Shown: positions 48,607-57,791, counted from the stretch's first letter. The stretch is 64,000 nucleotides of DNA from Carboxydothermus islandicus (GCF_001950325.1 NZ_BDJL01000132.1:168415-232414), one strand, 5' to 3'. The notes: generated from the sequence alone by a model not told the origin. Made by a program: numbers and translations.

Positions 48607-49296
48607 ATGCAAATCTACATTTTAAAAAAGGCTTTAGTCCTGAGTTTTTTAATTTTAACCCTTATGCTTTGCTTCTATTTTGAACGGAACGTAGTAGTGA
48701 GTGGCTATATGAGTCCCGTATATCAGGGGAACCCGGAAAAAAAACAGGTAGCCTTTTTATGTAATGTTTACTGGGGTGAGGAAATAATTCCGGAAATGCT
48801 GAAAATTTTAGAAAAAGAAAAGGTAAAGTTATCGTTTTTTCTTGGCGGGATATGGGCCAAAAAACATCCGGAAATTGTAAGGCAAATAAAAAATGCCGGC
48901 CATGAAATTGGCAATCACGGCTATTTACACAAACACCCGGATCTCCTTTCGGTTAAGGAAAATGAGGAAGAAATTCTTAAAACCGAAAAAATTATTGAAG
49001 AAATCTGCGGTTATAAAACCTATCTCTTTACTCCACCTTACGGGGAGAGGGGAAAAAATGTTTTACAAGCCGCTACCAATCTCAAATACAGGACGGTTAT
49101 GTGGAGTATTGATACCATTGATTGGCAGAAACCGGCACCGGGTGCAATTATCAACCGGGTTTTGCCAAATTTAAATAACGGAGCAATTATTTTAATTCAT
49201 CCCATGCCGCAAACCCTGGAGGTACTGCCCATTTTAATAAAAAAAATAAAAGCTAAGGGTTACCGGATAGTTACCGTCGGGGAAATTATAGATTAA
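48607..49296 (+). CDS. YlxY-like sporulation polysaccharide deacetylase homologue
   Basis: 229 residues: one N-terminal membrane segment (about 10-28), then a NodB-type domain. The His pair is kept (HEIGNHGYLHKHP), as are TPPYGERG and the late His in IILIHPMPQ. The usual acidic motif (TFDDG or TFD) is replaced by AFLCNVYWGEE, so the metal-binding Asp is Asn. YlxY-family proteins next to mlpA/ymxH in Bacillus look like this. Activity is therefore uncertain. GGGAGGGTAGGT precedes ATG 48607. Confidence 0.83.
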   Translation: MQIYILKKALVLSFLILTLMLCFYFERNVVVSGYMSPVYQGNPEKKQVAFLCNVYWGEEIIPEMLKILEKEKVKLSFFLGGIWAKKHPEIVRQIKNAGHEIGNHGYLHKHPDLLSVKENEEEILKTEKIIEEICGYKTYLFTPPYGERGKNVLQAATNLKYRTVMWSIDTIDWQKPAPGAIINRVLPNLNNGAIILIHPMPQTLEVLPILIKKIKAKGYRIVTVGEIID

Positions 49297-49338
49297 TATT
49301 TTGCGCTTATTTGGCAACAATACAATTGGTGATGGTAA

Positions 49339-50316
49339 ATGCGGAGATATTTTATTCCATTGCTTTTATGGTTGTTAACGTTACCGGTAACCGTTCATGG
49401 GGAAATAAAGGCAAAAGCTTATTACTTTTTTATACCAACTACTAATCAAATCATTGCGGCCAAAAACCAAGACCTTCCCCTACCACCGGCAAGCACTACT
49501 AAAATTGCAACTGCCTTAACAGCCTTGGACCTTTATCCGAGGAATTTTACCTTAACGGTAAAATCGGAAGCGGTGCGGGTGGCGGGAACAAAAATTTACC
49601 TTAAACCCAACGAAAAAATCGCTGTAATTGACCTTGTTTACGGATTAATGTTAGAATCGGGAAATGATGCGGCAAACGCCCTGGCGTGGGTTGTAGGAGA
49701 GGAAAATTTTATGTTAATATTAAATTATTATTTGATGCAAATGGGTTTAACCTCGGTTTCTTTTAAAAACCCCTCCGGCCTTTCTGCCCAGGGTCACAAA
49801 ATTTCGGCGAAAGACCTATGCGTTTTGACCTATTACGCATTATTAAAAGATGAATTTGCCAATATATGTAAAACCAAACAATATGAGGCGCAAAGTGGCA
49901 TTAAGCCAAGGGTATTTCACAATACTAACCGCTTGTTAGCTGTCGATTCCCGGGTAATAGGGGTTAAAACCGGTACCACCAATGAGGCGGGTAAATGTTT
50001 AGTAGGGGCCTGGCGGGGAAACAGTTTCTTAATTGGTGCCGTTTTAAATTGTCCCGATAGGTTTACAGCGGTGTATAAAACTTTTAAAACAACCGATGAA
50101 AAGATAAGAGAAAAAATTATCTGGTCTAAAGGACAAAAAATATATTTTAAAAAAAATGACTGGTGGACTTTAACAAAAGACGTTAAAATATTTTCTGTGG
50201 GTAATGATTATAAGCTTGTTAAAGCAGTTATTGAGGACAGTGGTTCTTCTGTTCGTGCCCTATTTTTTTTAAATGGTGCATTTTTGTCCGAGCAAAATTT
50301 AAAAAAAGTAAGATGA
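49339..50316 (+). CDS. D-alanyl-D-alanine carboxypeptidase (DacF/DacB-like)
   Basis: Penicillin-binding carboxypeptidase that trims peptidoglycan stem peptides, 325 residues. A signal peptide covers about 1-21. Active-site set: Ser52-x-x-Lys55 in ASTTKIA, SGN in ESGNDAAN and KTGTT. A C-terminal domain of about 80 residues follows. In an otherwise sporulation-linked block it may serve spore cortex formation, like DacB or DacF, but vegetative use is possible. ATG 49339 follows GGTGATGG. Confidence 0.92.
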   Translation: MRRYFIPLLLWLLTLPVTVHGEIKAKAYYFFIPTTNQIIAAKNQDLPLPPASTTKIATALTALDLYPRNFTLTVKSEAVRVAGTKIYLKPNEKIAVIDLVYGLMLESGNDAANALAWVVGEENFMLILNYYLMQMGLTSVSFKNPSGLSAQGHKISAKDLCVLTYYALLKDEFANICKTKQYEAQSGIKPRVFHNTNRLLAVDSRVIGVKTGTTNEAGKCLVGAWRGNSFLIGAVLNCPDRFTAVYKTFKTTDEKIREKIIWSKGQKIYFKKNDWWTLTKDVKIFSVGNDYKLVKAVIEDSGSSVRALFFLNGAFLSEQNLKKVR

Positions 50317-50328
50317 CGGAGGTTTAGC

Positions 50329-51558
50329 ATGATTCATTTTACCACCTTGCCTAATAAAATAACCCTTTTGGTAGAAGAAATTCCCCACGTTCGTTCCGCG
50401 GCCATCGGCTTGTGGTTTAAAGTTGGTTCCCGTCATGAACGTAAGGAGGAAAGCGGAATTTCTCATTTTATCGAACACATGATGTTTAAGGGAACTATAA
50501 ATCGTACTGCAAAAGAAATAGCTGAAGCTCTGGACCAGGTAGGGGGACAGTTAAATGCCTTTACTACAAAGGAATATACTTGTTACTATGCCCGGGTTTT
50601 AGACGAACATACCCTTTTGGCTTTAGAGATTCTTCACGATATGGTTTTTAATTCTAAATTTGCCGAGGAAGATATTGAAAAAGAAAAAAACGTGGTAATT
50701 GAGGAGATTAGAATGTATGAAGATGCTCCCGACGAACTAATTCACGATCTCCTGACCGAAGTAATGTGGAACAACCACCCCTTAGGGCGTCCTATTTTGG
50801 GTGAAATTCAGGATATAGAGAGTTTAACGCGGGAAAAAGTTGTAAATTACTATAAAAGGTACTATACTCCGGATAATTTAATTATTGCGGTGGCCGGAAG
50901 GGTAAGTTACGAACAGCTTTTGGAAAAAACAATGGAGTTATTTGGGAATATCCAGGGGGAACAAAAAGGTGATAAATTAACGATTCCCGAGTTTAATTTA
51001 CATAGCTTTAGTCGCCGTAAAGATTCCGAACAGGTTCATTTATGTTTGGGAACGAAAGGATATGCCATTAACGATGATCGAATTTATGGTCTAAACATTC
51101 TGAGCACAATTTTGGGGGGAGGGATTAGTTCGAGACTTTTTCAAGAGTTAAGAGAACGCCACGGTTTGGTTTATTCTGTTTATTCTTATACCACTGCATA
51201 TCAAGATGCAGGTTTGTTTGGAATTTATGCTGGTCTTGGCCCGAATAAAGTAAATGAAGCTTTGGAACTTATCCAAAAGCAGTTGAAGGAGTTAAAAACC
51301 GGGAACATTACTGCGGAGGAAGTAGAGCGGGCCCGACAGCAAATTAAGGGTAATCTCTTACTGAGTTTAGAGAGTGTTACCACGCGGATGTCCCGCCTGG
51401 CTAAATCGTATTTATATCATGGCAAAATTATCTCTCCTGAAGAAATTGTGGAAAAAGTTTTTAATGTTTCCATGGAAAATATAAAGGCTATGGCGGAGGA
51501 AATTTCGGATTTAGCGAATTTTACTAAAGTTTCTATAGGTCCATGGGAAGGCTTTTAA
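50329..51558 (+). CDS. M16-family zinc peptidase (MlpA/YmxG-like)
   Basis: 409 residues, two M16 half-domains. The inverted zinc motif H-x-x-E-H is present in ISHFIEHMMFKGT (about residues 49-53), with the third ligand Glu in VVIEEIRMYEDAPDE. The C-terminal half has ILGGGISSRLFQELRERHGLVYSV. Family knowledge: B. subtilis MlpA lies at the same place between ylxY and ymxH. Substrates are not known. GGAGG precedes ATG 50329. Confidence 0.92.
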   Translation: MIHFTTLPNKITLLVEEIPHVRSAAIGLWFKVGSRHERKEESGISHFIEHMMFKGTINRTAKEIAEALDQVGGQLNAFTTKEYTCYYARVLDEHTLLALEILHDMVFNSKFAEEDIEKEKNVVIEEIRMYEDAPDELIHDLLTEVMWNNHPLGRPILGEIQDIESLTREKVVNYYKRYYTPDNLIIAVAGRVSYEQLLEKTMELFGNIQGEQKGDKLTIPEFNLHSFSRRKDSEQVHLCLGTKGYAINDDRIYGLNILSTILGGGISSRLFQELRERHGLVYSVYSYTTAYQDAGLFGIYAGLGPNKVNEALELIQKQLKELKTGNITAEEVERARQQIKGNLLLSLESVTTRMSRLAKSYLYHGKIISPEEIVEKVFNVSMENIKAMAEEISDLANFTKVSIGPWEGF

Positions 51559-51613
51559 TTCAGGTTCTAAGGCTATGGGGGCAGGCATAAAATAAAACCG
51601 GAAGGGGACCTTT

Positions 51614-51919
51614 ATGCTTGCCTTTTTACTTATTTTAGCTATTTTTTTATTTTTTTTAATGAAAAATAAACGCGGTTTAAGGAGTGAATTTAGCTTAGGA
51701 AGTTCCATTAAACAGCTTTTAACCGGAGCGGGGGCGATATATTTAAGTCTTGATGCAATCTTAAAATTTTTGGGGATAAAAATTCCCGAAAAAATTGTCA
51801 TAGGAGATGTTGCTTTAAAACCCCTTCCTGCTGTTTCCTTGTTTCTTGCTTTATTAGAACCGGTTGGGGAGGGAATTGTAAGTGCGCTTAGAAGAGCTTG
51901 CCGGCAAAGAAATAATTAA
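51614..51919 (+). CDS. small membrane protein of unknown function
   Basis: 101 residues. A hydrophobic first segment (about 1-16) with positive residues after it (KNKRGLR), then mid-length hydrophobic parts at about 34-50 and 70-85. I do not recognise a family. GGAAGGGGA precedes ATG 51614. Its 3' end overlaps ymxH by 38 bases in another frame, suggesting coupled translation with that spore-region gene. Confidence 0.6.
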   Translation: MLAFLLILAIFLFFLMKNKRGLRSEFSLGSSIKQLLTGAGAIYLSLDAILKFLGIKIPEKIVIGDVALKPLPAVSLFLALLEPVGEGIVSALRRACRQRNN

Positions 51920-52124
51920 TGTTAAAACCGGAAGCCGCTTTGGGGAAGTGGGGGGCGTTGATTTTCAAATTATACCGGAAACCGGTGAAATTGTTAGTGT
52001 TATCATACCGGGGAAAGGAAGTATTTTTTCCTTTTTTAAAGAACGTCTACCAAAAGAAATTCCCTGGCAGGCGGTTAAATTAATTGGTAGCGAAGTAATT
52101 TTAATTGAATTAGATACCTATTAA
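51882..52124 (+). CDS. PRC-barrel protein, YlmC/YmxH family
   Basis: 80-residue single PRC-barrel: LEELAGKEIINVKTG, GEVGGVDFQIIPETGEIVSVIIPG and IPWQAVKLIGSEVILIEL. Members YmxH and YlmC are conserved in spore formers; role unknown, perhaps in sporulation. GTG 51882 with GGGGAGGG 9 bases upstream is the start, inside the preceding gene. A terminator and a new promoter separate it from dapB. Confidence 0.88.
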   Translation: MRLEELAGKEIINVKTGSRFGEVGGVDFQIIPETGEIVSVIIPGKGSIFSFFKERLPKEIPWQAVKLIGSEVILIELDTY

Positions 52125-52146
52125 ACCGGGGAAACCGGTTTTTTTC
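52123..52146 (+). terminator. terminator after ymxH
   Basis: AAACCGG (52123-52129) pairs with CCGGTTT (52135-52141), loop GGAAA, then T-run. The left arm touches the ymxH stop. Confidence 0.88.
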
Positions 52147-52175
52147 TTGACAGAAATGGCAATTAAATAGAAAAT
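52147..52175 (+). promoter_or_regulatory. promoter of dapB
   Basis: Perfect -35 TTGACA (52147-52152); with 17 bases the -10 would be GAAAAT (52170-52175), a weak match. Confidence 0.45.
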
Positions 52176-52215
52176 AATTAAAAATGTATTTTTATACAAA
52201 TTAAGGAGGAATTTT

Positions 52216-53007
52216 ATGGCGCGGATAGTGATGCTTGGGGCTTGTGGTAAAATGGGAAGAGAAATAAGTAAAAACCTTCTAATGCATTCCGAACATGAGT
52301 TAGTGGGATTTGTTGACGTGGTAAATGTAGGGCAGGATTTCGGTGAAATTTTAGGTATTTCCCGGTTGGGTAAAGCGGTGGAGGATAACTTAAAAGAGGT
52401 AATTTTAAAAACGAATCCCGAGATAGTTTTAGATTTTTCGCGGGCTTCCGGAGCGTTTACCAATATTTTAGTAGCGTTAGAAAACAAAGTAAGGGTGGTC
52501 TCGGGTACTACCGGTTTTTCCCCGGAGCAGATTAAAAAAATTGAAGATTTTAGCAATGAAAATAAAATAGGTTGTATTATAGCTCCTAATTTTTCTATAG
52601 GGGCACTATTATTGATGAAGTTGGCGCAAATGGCAGTAAAATATTTTTCCCATGTAGAAATAATTGAATACCATCATAATTTAAAAGTTGATGCTCCTTC
52701 AGGAACTGCCATAAAAACGGCAGAACTCCTTAGCTCTATCCGGGAAAATCAGCCAAGCGCAATTCAAGAAGAAGAAAAAATTCCCGGAAGCCGTGGCGGT
52801 GACTACAAGGGGATAAAAATACATAGCGTTCGTCTTCCCGGTTTAGTTGCCCATCAGGAGGTAATATTTGGAGGTAAGGGCCAGAGTCTTACGTTGAGGC
52901 ATGATGTTTACAGCCGGGAAAGTTATTTGGATGGAATTTTACTTGCCCTTAAAAAGGTTTTGGAATTAGATAGGTTTGTGTTCGGTTTGGAAGAATTATT
53001 GTTTTAA
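52216..53007 (+). CDS. dapB: 4-hydroxy-tetrahydrodipicolinate reductase
   Basis: Reduces dihydrodipicolinate towards diaminopimelate and lysine, 263 residues. N-terminal NAD(P) fold with VMLGACGKMGREISK, then the signature EIIEYHHNLKVDAPSGTA with the catalytic His and Lys, and HSVRLPGLVAHQEVIFG. AAGGAGG sets ATG 52216. It competes with DpaAB, encoded next, for the DapA product, so its own promoter may separate vegetative from spore expression. Confidence 0.96.
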   Translation: MARIVMLGACGKMGREISKNLLMHSEHELVGFVDVVNVGQDFGEILGISRLGKAVEDNLKEVILKTNPEIVLDFSRASGAFTNILVALENKVRVVSGTTGFSPEQIKKIEDFSNENKIGCIIAPNFSIGALLLMKLAQMAVKYFSHVEIIEYHHNLKVDAPSGTAIKTAELLSSIRENQPSAIQEEEKIPGSRGGDYKGIKIHSVRLPGLVAHQEVIFGGKGQSLTLRHDVYSRESYLDGILLALKKVLELDRFVFGLEELLF

Positions 53008-53021
53008 ACTTTAGGACAAGC

Positions 53022-53050
53022 ACCGCTTCAACTCCCATGTTCATATACTG
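53022..53050 (+). promoter_or_regulatory. possible mother-cell (sigma-K/sigma-E-like) promoter of dpaAB
   Basis: CATATACTG (53042-53050) resembles the sigma-K -10 CATANNNTA except for its last base; AC (53022-53023) lies 18 bases upstream, one or two more than usual. Bacillus dpaAB (spoVF) is sigma-K dependent. Confidence 0.3.
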
Positions 53051-53082
53051 CTATTAGCTTTTAACCACTGGGGGTTGGAGCG

Positions 53083-53991
53083 ATGAAACAGGTCCTGGTA
53101 GGAATTAATCTTTCAATTTTAGGAGGGGATCTCCGAAACGTTTATTTAATTGACGAGTTAGAAAAACTTGGAGCTTTTATTAAAGTCCTGGGTTTACCGG
53201 TTGCCCGCCGCGCAAAGGTTGTTTTATGTCATTCCTTAGAGGAAGCGCTAAAAGATACCGATGTAGTTATATTACCCATGCCGGGGGTAAATAACCAGGG
53301 AAAGCTGTTTACCCCTCTTTGTGAGGAAAGTTATTACCTTACTTACGAACTCAAGGACAGCATTAAAGGAGAGGCTTTATTTATCGTTGGCTTTGCCAAC
53401 AGCTATTTAAAACAATTAGCGGCGGATTTGGGTGTAGAGCTTATTGAAATTGCCGAAATGGACCATGTGGCAATTTATAACTCCATTCCTTCGGCCGAAG
53501 GGGCTATCCAGATGGCCATGGAAATGATTCCTATTACCATCCACGGAAGCAATGCTTTTGTGATAGGATTTGGTCGTACCGGTCAAACTTTAGCCCGGAT
53601 GTTAGCTGGAATTGGTGCCCGGGTTTTTGTGGCAGCCCGGAAACCTAAGGATTTGGCCAGGATTTATGAGCAATGCTATATTCCCGTTACCTTTAAGGAG
53701 TTAGAAGCAAAGATTGCCGAGGCGGATATTGTCTTTAATACCGTACCTGCTCTGGTTTTACCGGCAAATTTACTGCAAAAACTTAAAAAAGATGCAGTTA
53801 TAATTGACCTTGCCTCCAATCCCGGTGGAGTTGATTTTGAAGCGGCAAAATCCCTTGGCATCCAGGCGGTTTTAGCACCGGGACTTCCCGGTAAAGTGGC
53901 TCCAAAAACCGCTGGAAAACTTTTAGCCAGGGTTTTACCTGAATTAATCCTTAAGCACTGTAAGGCGCGGGATTGGAGGGATTTGGGATGA
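53083..53991 (+). CDS. dpaA: dipicolinate synthase subunit A (SpoVFA)
   Basis: With DpaB makes dipicolinic acid, the calcium chelator of the spore core. 302 residues: N-terminal domain (LIDELEKLGAFIKVLGLP), then a Rossmann fold with GFGRTGQTLARMLAGIGARVFVAARKP, about 150-190. The C-terminal part has LPGKVAPKTAGKL. TTGGAGCG precedes ATG 53083. Its TGA overlaps the dpaB ATG. Its presence implies that the organism forms endospores. Confidence 0.94.
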   Translation: MKQVLVGINLSILGGDLRNVYLIDELEKLGAFIKVLGLPVARRAKVVLCHSLEEALKDTDVVILPMPGVNNQGKLFTPLCEESYYLTYELKDSIKGEALFIVGFANSYLKQLAADLGVELIEIAEMDHVAIYNSIPSAEGAIQMAMEMIPITIHGSNAFVIGFGRTGQTLARMLAGIGARVFVAARKPKDLARIYEQCYIPVTFKELEAKIAEADIVFNTVPALVLPANLLQKLKKDAVIIDLASNPGGVDFEAAKSLGIQAVLAPGLPGKVAPKTAGKLLARVLPELILKHCKARDWRDLG

Positions 53992-54560
53992 TTAAAGTTG
54001 GTTTTGCTTTTACTGGATCCCACTGTACATTACCCGGTTTACTTGGGGTTTTGGAAAAATTGTCCGGAAAATTTGACATTACTCCGATTTTTTCGGAAAG
54101 TGTGCAAAATACCGTTTCCCGCTTTGGTGACGGGAAAGAATTCATGCAAAAAGTAGAGAGCATTACCGGGAAAAAGGGTATAAAAACCCTCACGGAAGCG
54201 GAGCCTATTGGTCCGCAAAAACTTTTTGATGTACTGGTGATTGCTCCCTGCACCGGTAATACTATGGCAAAGCTGGCCAACGGGATAACCGATTCGGTGG
54301 TGTTAATGGCTGCTAAAGCTCACTTAAGAAACCAAAAGCCTTTAATTTTAGCAATATCCACCAACGATGCTTTGGGGATAAATGCCAAGAATTTAGGGTT
54401 ATTATTAAATGCAAAAAATATATTTTTTGTACCGTTTGGGCAGGATAATCCCAAAGATAAGCCGAATTCTTTAATTGCAAACTTAAATTATTTAGAAGAT
54501 ACTATAAATGAAGCGTTAAAAGGAAGACAAATTCAACCAATGCTTATTACCTATTCCTAA
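53988..54560 (+). CDS. dpaB: dipicolinate synthase subunit B (SpoVFB)
   Basis: Flavoprotein-like partner of DpaA, 190 residues. Phosphopantothenoylcysteine-decarboxylase fold: VGFAFTGSHCTLPG at the start, DVLVIAPCTGNTMAKLANGI and DSVVLMAAKAHLRNQKPLILAISTN in the middle. These are the family markers of DpaB. ATG 53988 with GGAGGGATTTGGG upstream is preferred to TTG 53973. 23 bases separate it from asd. Confidence 0.94.
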   Translation: MIKVGFAFTGSHCTLPGLLGVLEKLSGKFDITPIFSESVQNTVSRFGDGKEFMQKVESITGKKGIKTLTEAEPIGPQKLFDVLVIAPCTGNTMAKLANGITDSVVLMAAKAHLRNQKPLILAISTNDALGINAKNLGLLLNAKNIFFVPFGQDNPKDKPNSLIANLNYLEDTINEALKGRQIQPMLITYS

Positions 54561-54583
54561 TAACAAATTTGGAGGTGTTATTT

Positions 54584-55603
54584 TTGAGCTATAATGTGGT
54601 AGTAATTGGAGCTACCGGTGCGGTAGGAGGAGAAATTCTAAAAATTTTAGAGGAAAGAAACTTTCCCGTAAAAGAACTTCGATTGGGGGCAACTTCCCGT
54701 TCTGCCGGTAAAGAAGTAGTTTTCCGGGGAGAAACGTATCGGGTAGTAGAAACAACACCGGAAATATTTGATGGTATGGACATTGCCCTTTTTGCCGGGG
54801 GTTCTGCCAGTAAAGAATTTGCACGCGTTGCTGCAGCAAAAGGGGTTACAGTAATTGATAATAGCAGTGCTTTTCGTTTAGAGCCGGACGTACCTTTGGT
54901 GGTGCCCGAAGTAAATCCTGAAGATGTAAAGTGGCACAAAGGTATAATTGCCAATCCCAATTGTTCGACAATCCAGATGGTTGTGGCGTTAAAGCCTTTA
55001 CATGATTATGGAAAAATTAAACGGGTGGTTGTCTCAACCTATCAAGCGGTTTCCGGTGCTGGCATTGAAGCCATAGAAGAATTAAAACAGCAGGTAAAGG
55101 CGTATTTAAACGGTGAAGAAGCGGTACCTAGTGTATTTCCGTATCCCATTGCATTTAATTTAATTCCCCATATCGACGTTTTTCAGGATATGTATTATAC
55201 CAAAGAAGAATGGAAAATGGTTTTAGAGACCCAAAAGATTATGCATGACCCGGAAATTAAAGTAACCGCTACTACTGTAAGGGTACCGGTCTTTAGAAGT
55301 CACTCGGAAAGCATTAACATTGAAACCGAAATTAAAATTACCAGGGAAAAAGCTATTGAGCTCCTGAAAAAAGCTCCCGGGGTAAAAGTAATTGACAATC
55401 CCGAAGAAAAACAGTACCCCATGCCCCTGTATGCCTCGAACCAGGATGAGGTTTTCGTGGGGAGAATAAGAGAAGATAATACCATACCCAATGGCTTAAA
55501 TCTTTGGGTGGTTGCTGACCAATTACGGAAGGGTGCAGCTACAAATGCTGTACAGATTGCTGAACTATTAATTAAGTACGGGTGTGTGAAGCAAAATGGC
55601 TAA
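54584..55603 (+). CDS. asd: aspartate-semialdehyde dehydrogenase
   Basis: Reduces aspartyl phosphate to aspartate semialdehyde for lysine, DAP, threonine and methionine. 339 residues: NADP fold VVIGATGAVGGEILKILEERNFP, catalytic Cys in NPNCSTIQM (about residue 127) and the His in VRVPVFRSHSE. TTG 54584 lies six bases after GGAGGTG, while the longer frame from 54569 begins before that site. Overlaps dapG by eight bases. Confidence 0.96.
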   Translation: MSYNVVVIGATGAVGGEILKILEERNFPVKELRLGATSRSAGKEVVFRGETYRVVETTPEIFDGMDIALFAGGSASKEFARVAAAKGVTVIDNSSAFRLEPDVPLVVPEVNPEDVKWHKGIIANPNCSTIQMVVALKPLHDYGKIKRVVVSTYQAVSGAGIEAIEELKQQVKAYLNGEEAVPSVFPYPIAFNLIPHIDVFQDMYYTKEEWKMVLETQKIMHDPEIKVTATTVRVPVFRSHSESINIETEIKITREKAIELLKKAPGVKVIDNPEEKQYPMPLYASNQDEVFVGRIREDNTIPNGLNLWVVADQLRKGAATNAVQIAELLIKYGCVKQNG

Positions 55604-56828
55604 AAAGTTCATTATTTTAAAATTTGGCGGAACAAGTTTAAAGACGGCAGAACTGCGGGAAAAGGTAGCCCAAAAAATAATTAATACCTTTGAATCGGGC
55701 TATCACCCGGTGGTAGTGGTATCGGCTATTGGCCGGAAGGGTGATCCTTATGCTACCGATACCTTATTAAATTTTGCCTACGAGGTAAATCGTGATTTGC
55801 CACCTCGGGAAGCGGATTTATTAATGGCGTGCGGAGAAATAATTAGCGGTGTAATTATGGTTAATACCCTGGCAAAAATGGGGTATAAAGCAAAACTGTT
55901 TACCGGTGCTCAGGCAGGAATTATCACCGATGATAATTTCACCTCGGCATCGATTTTAAAAGTTAAAACCGATAAGATTTTAAAAGCGGTGGATGAAGGT
56001 TTTATCCCTGTGGTTTGCGGATTTCAGGGGGTAACGGAAGACGGCGAGGTTACCACCCTGGGACGGGGCGGAAGCGATACTACCGCTGCGGCTTTGGGAG
56101 TTGCTTTAAAGGCTGAGTTTATAGATATTTACACTGACGTGGAAGGGATCAAAACGGCCGACCCGCGAATTGTTGAGGATGCTAAAACCTTAGAGGTAGT
56201 GACGTATAACGAAATTTCCCAGCTGGCGCATGAGGGGGCTAAAGTTATTCGTCCCCGGGCGGTGGAAATTGCGATGCAAAAAAATATTCCCCTGCGTATT
56301 AAATCTACCCTGACCGATGGGGAAGGAACACTTGTTACATCCCATGCTGAAGTTTATGGCGAAGTAATTGAAGTAATTCGGGACCGAATTATAACCGGTA
56401 TTGCCCATATTCCCGGGGTAACCCAGATAAAAATTTTAAGGGAAGATACACCGGAAATTGTGAATTTAGCCCAGAAAGTGTTTAAAGGCTTAGCGTTGGC
56501 GGAAATAAGCGTGGACTTTATTAATATAAGCCCCGAGGGTTTGGCGTTTACCGTTAAAGGGGAAGTTACGGAAAAAGCGGTGGATGTTTTAGAAAATATG
56601 GGTTTTACCCCGAGAATACGCCGCAATTGTGCTAAGATAGCAGCGGTAGGAGCGGGGATGACCGGTGTGCCTGGGGTTATGGCTAAAATTGTGGAAGCTT
56701 TAACCCGGGAACAAATTGAAATTCTCCAATCCACCGACTCCTATACTACCATCTGGGTACTGGTGGATGGGGAAAATATGGAAAAAGCTGTTAGGGCTAT
56801 TCACAAAGCTTTTAAGCTAAATGAATAA
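55596..56828 (+). CDS. dapG: aspartate kinase (DapG type)
   Basis: Phosphorylates aspartate, first step of the aspartate family. 410 residues: kinase KFGGTSLK at the start, TTLGRGGSDTTAAALG and YTDVEGIKTADPR, then two ACT domains (about 270-400) for feedback control. Place between asd and dapA is the same as Bacillus dapG, whose enzyme is inhibited by diaminopimelate; by analogy this is the DAP isozyme. ATG 55596 overlaps the asd stop. Confidence 0.94.
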   Translation: MAKKFIILKFGGTSLKTAELREKVAQKIINTFESGYHPVVVVSAIGRKGDPYATDTLLNFAYEVNRDLPPREADLLMACGEIISGVIMVNTLAKMGYKAKLFTGAQAGIITDDNFTSASILKVKTDKILKAVDEGFIPVVCGFQGVTEDGEVTTLGRGGSDTTAAALGVALKAEFIDIYTDVEGIKTADPRIVEDAKTLEVVTYNEISQLAHEGAKVIRPRAVEIAMQKNIPLRIKSTLTDGEGTLVTSHAEVYGEVIEVIRDRIITGIAHIPGVTQIKILREDTPEIVNLAQKVFKGLALAEISVDFINISPEGLAFTVKGEVTEKAVDVLENMGFTPRIRRNCAKIAAVGAGMTGVPGVMAKIVEALTREQIEILQSTDSYTTIWVLVDGENMEKAVRAIHKAFKLNE

Positions 56829-56849
56829 AAAATTAAAAGAGGTGAAAGG

Positions 56850-57731
56850 ATGGCAGTGTTTGGACGATTGCTTACCGCAATGGTAACCCCTTTTGATCGG
56901 GAGGGGAAGGTTAACCTGGAGCAGGCGCAAAAGTTAGCAAGCTTTTTGGTGGAAAACGGCTCTGACGGTATCGTGGTGGCGGGAACTACCGGCGAATCAC
57001 CAACTTTATCCTTTGAAGAAAAAGTAGACCTATTTAAGGCTGTCGTAGAAGCGGTAGGGGGAAAAGCGGCAGTTATTGCCGGAACGGGATCCAATGCAAC
57101 GGAAGCTTCGATAAAACTTACTAAAGCGGCGGAAAAGGTCGGAGTAGATGGGGTAATGCTGGTAGCTCCGTACTATAACAAACCTTCCCAAAAGGGGCTT
57201 GTCGAACATTTTCAGGCAATTGCCAGGGCCACCAGTTTACCGGTAATGATTTATAACATTCCCGGTCGTACAGGGGTCAATATCTTACCCAAGACGATGG
57301 CTAAAATTGCCGAACTGGAAAATGTTGTGGCAGTTAAAGAAGCTGCAGGAAATATCGATCAGGCAACAGAACTAATTAAAATTTTACCGGAAAGGGTCAA
57401 AGTATTTTCCGGAGATGACAGTTTGACCCTGCCTATTTTAGCGGTGGGGGGATACGGAGTTGTTAGCGTGGCAAGTCACCTGGTAGGTCTTAAAATAAAG
57501 GAGATGATCGACCAGTTTCTTTTAGGGAATGTAGCGGTGGCGGCTCGTATCCACCAGGAGCTTTATCCCTTAATTAAAGTATTATTTATAACAACCAATC
57601 CGGTACCGGTAAAAACTGCACTAAATTTAATGGGACATAAAGTGGGTGGTTTTAGACTTCCACTGGTGGAAATGAACGAGGAGGAAAAAGAAGAACTGGT
57701 ACGGGAATTAAAAAACTTTAATTTGTTATAA
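56850..57731 (+). CDS. dapA: 4-hydroxy-tetrahydrodipicolinate synthase
   Basis: Joins pyruvate and aspartate semialdehyde, the branch point to lysine and dipicolinate. 293-residue TIM barrel: [10 protein letters not shown] with the substrate Thr pair, Tyr in [12 protein letters not shown], Schiff-base Lys in [10 protein letters not shown] (about residue 163) and [22 protein letters not shown] precedes ATG 56850. It ends the operon, followed by a terminator. Confidence 0.96.
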   Translation: MAVFGRLLTAMVTPFDREGKVNLEQAQKLASFLVENGSDGIVVAGTTGESPTLSFEEKVDLFKAVVEAVGGKAAVIAGTGSNATEASIKLTKAAEKVGVDGVMLVAPYYNKPSQKGLVEHFQAIARATSLPVMIYNIPGRTGVNILPKTMAKIAELENVVAVKEAAGNIDQATELIKILPERVKVFSGDDSLTLPILAVGGYGVVSVASHLVGLKIKEMIDQFLLGNVAVAARIHQELYPLIKVLFITTNPVPVKTALNLMGHKVGGFRLPLVEMNEEEKEELVRELKNFNLL

Positions 57732-57745
57732 ATTAAAAAATCTTC

Positions 57746-57785
57746 GGGGAAGGCTATTTTCACTTGTCCTTCCTTTTTTTATTTT
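57746..57785 (+). terminator. terminator after dapA
   Basis: GGAAGG (57748-57753) and CCTTCC (57768-57773) pair around a 14-base loop and are followed by a long T-run. Confidence 0.75.
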
Positions 57786-57791
57786 TTATAA

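Noticed and set aside
49294..49326. Sigma-E-like promoter before the carboxypeptidase gene (TAATATT and AATACAAT)
   Set aside because: Both hexamer-type elements look good, but the spacing is 18 bases instead of about 14, so it is probably chance in AT-rich DNA.
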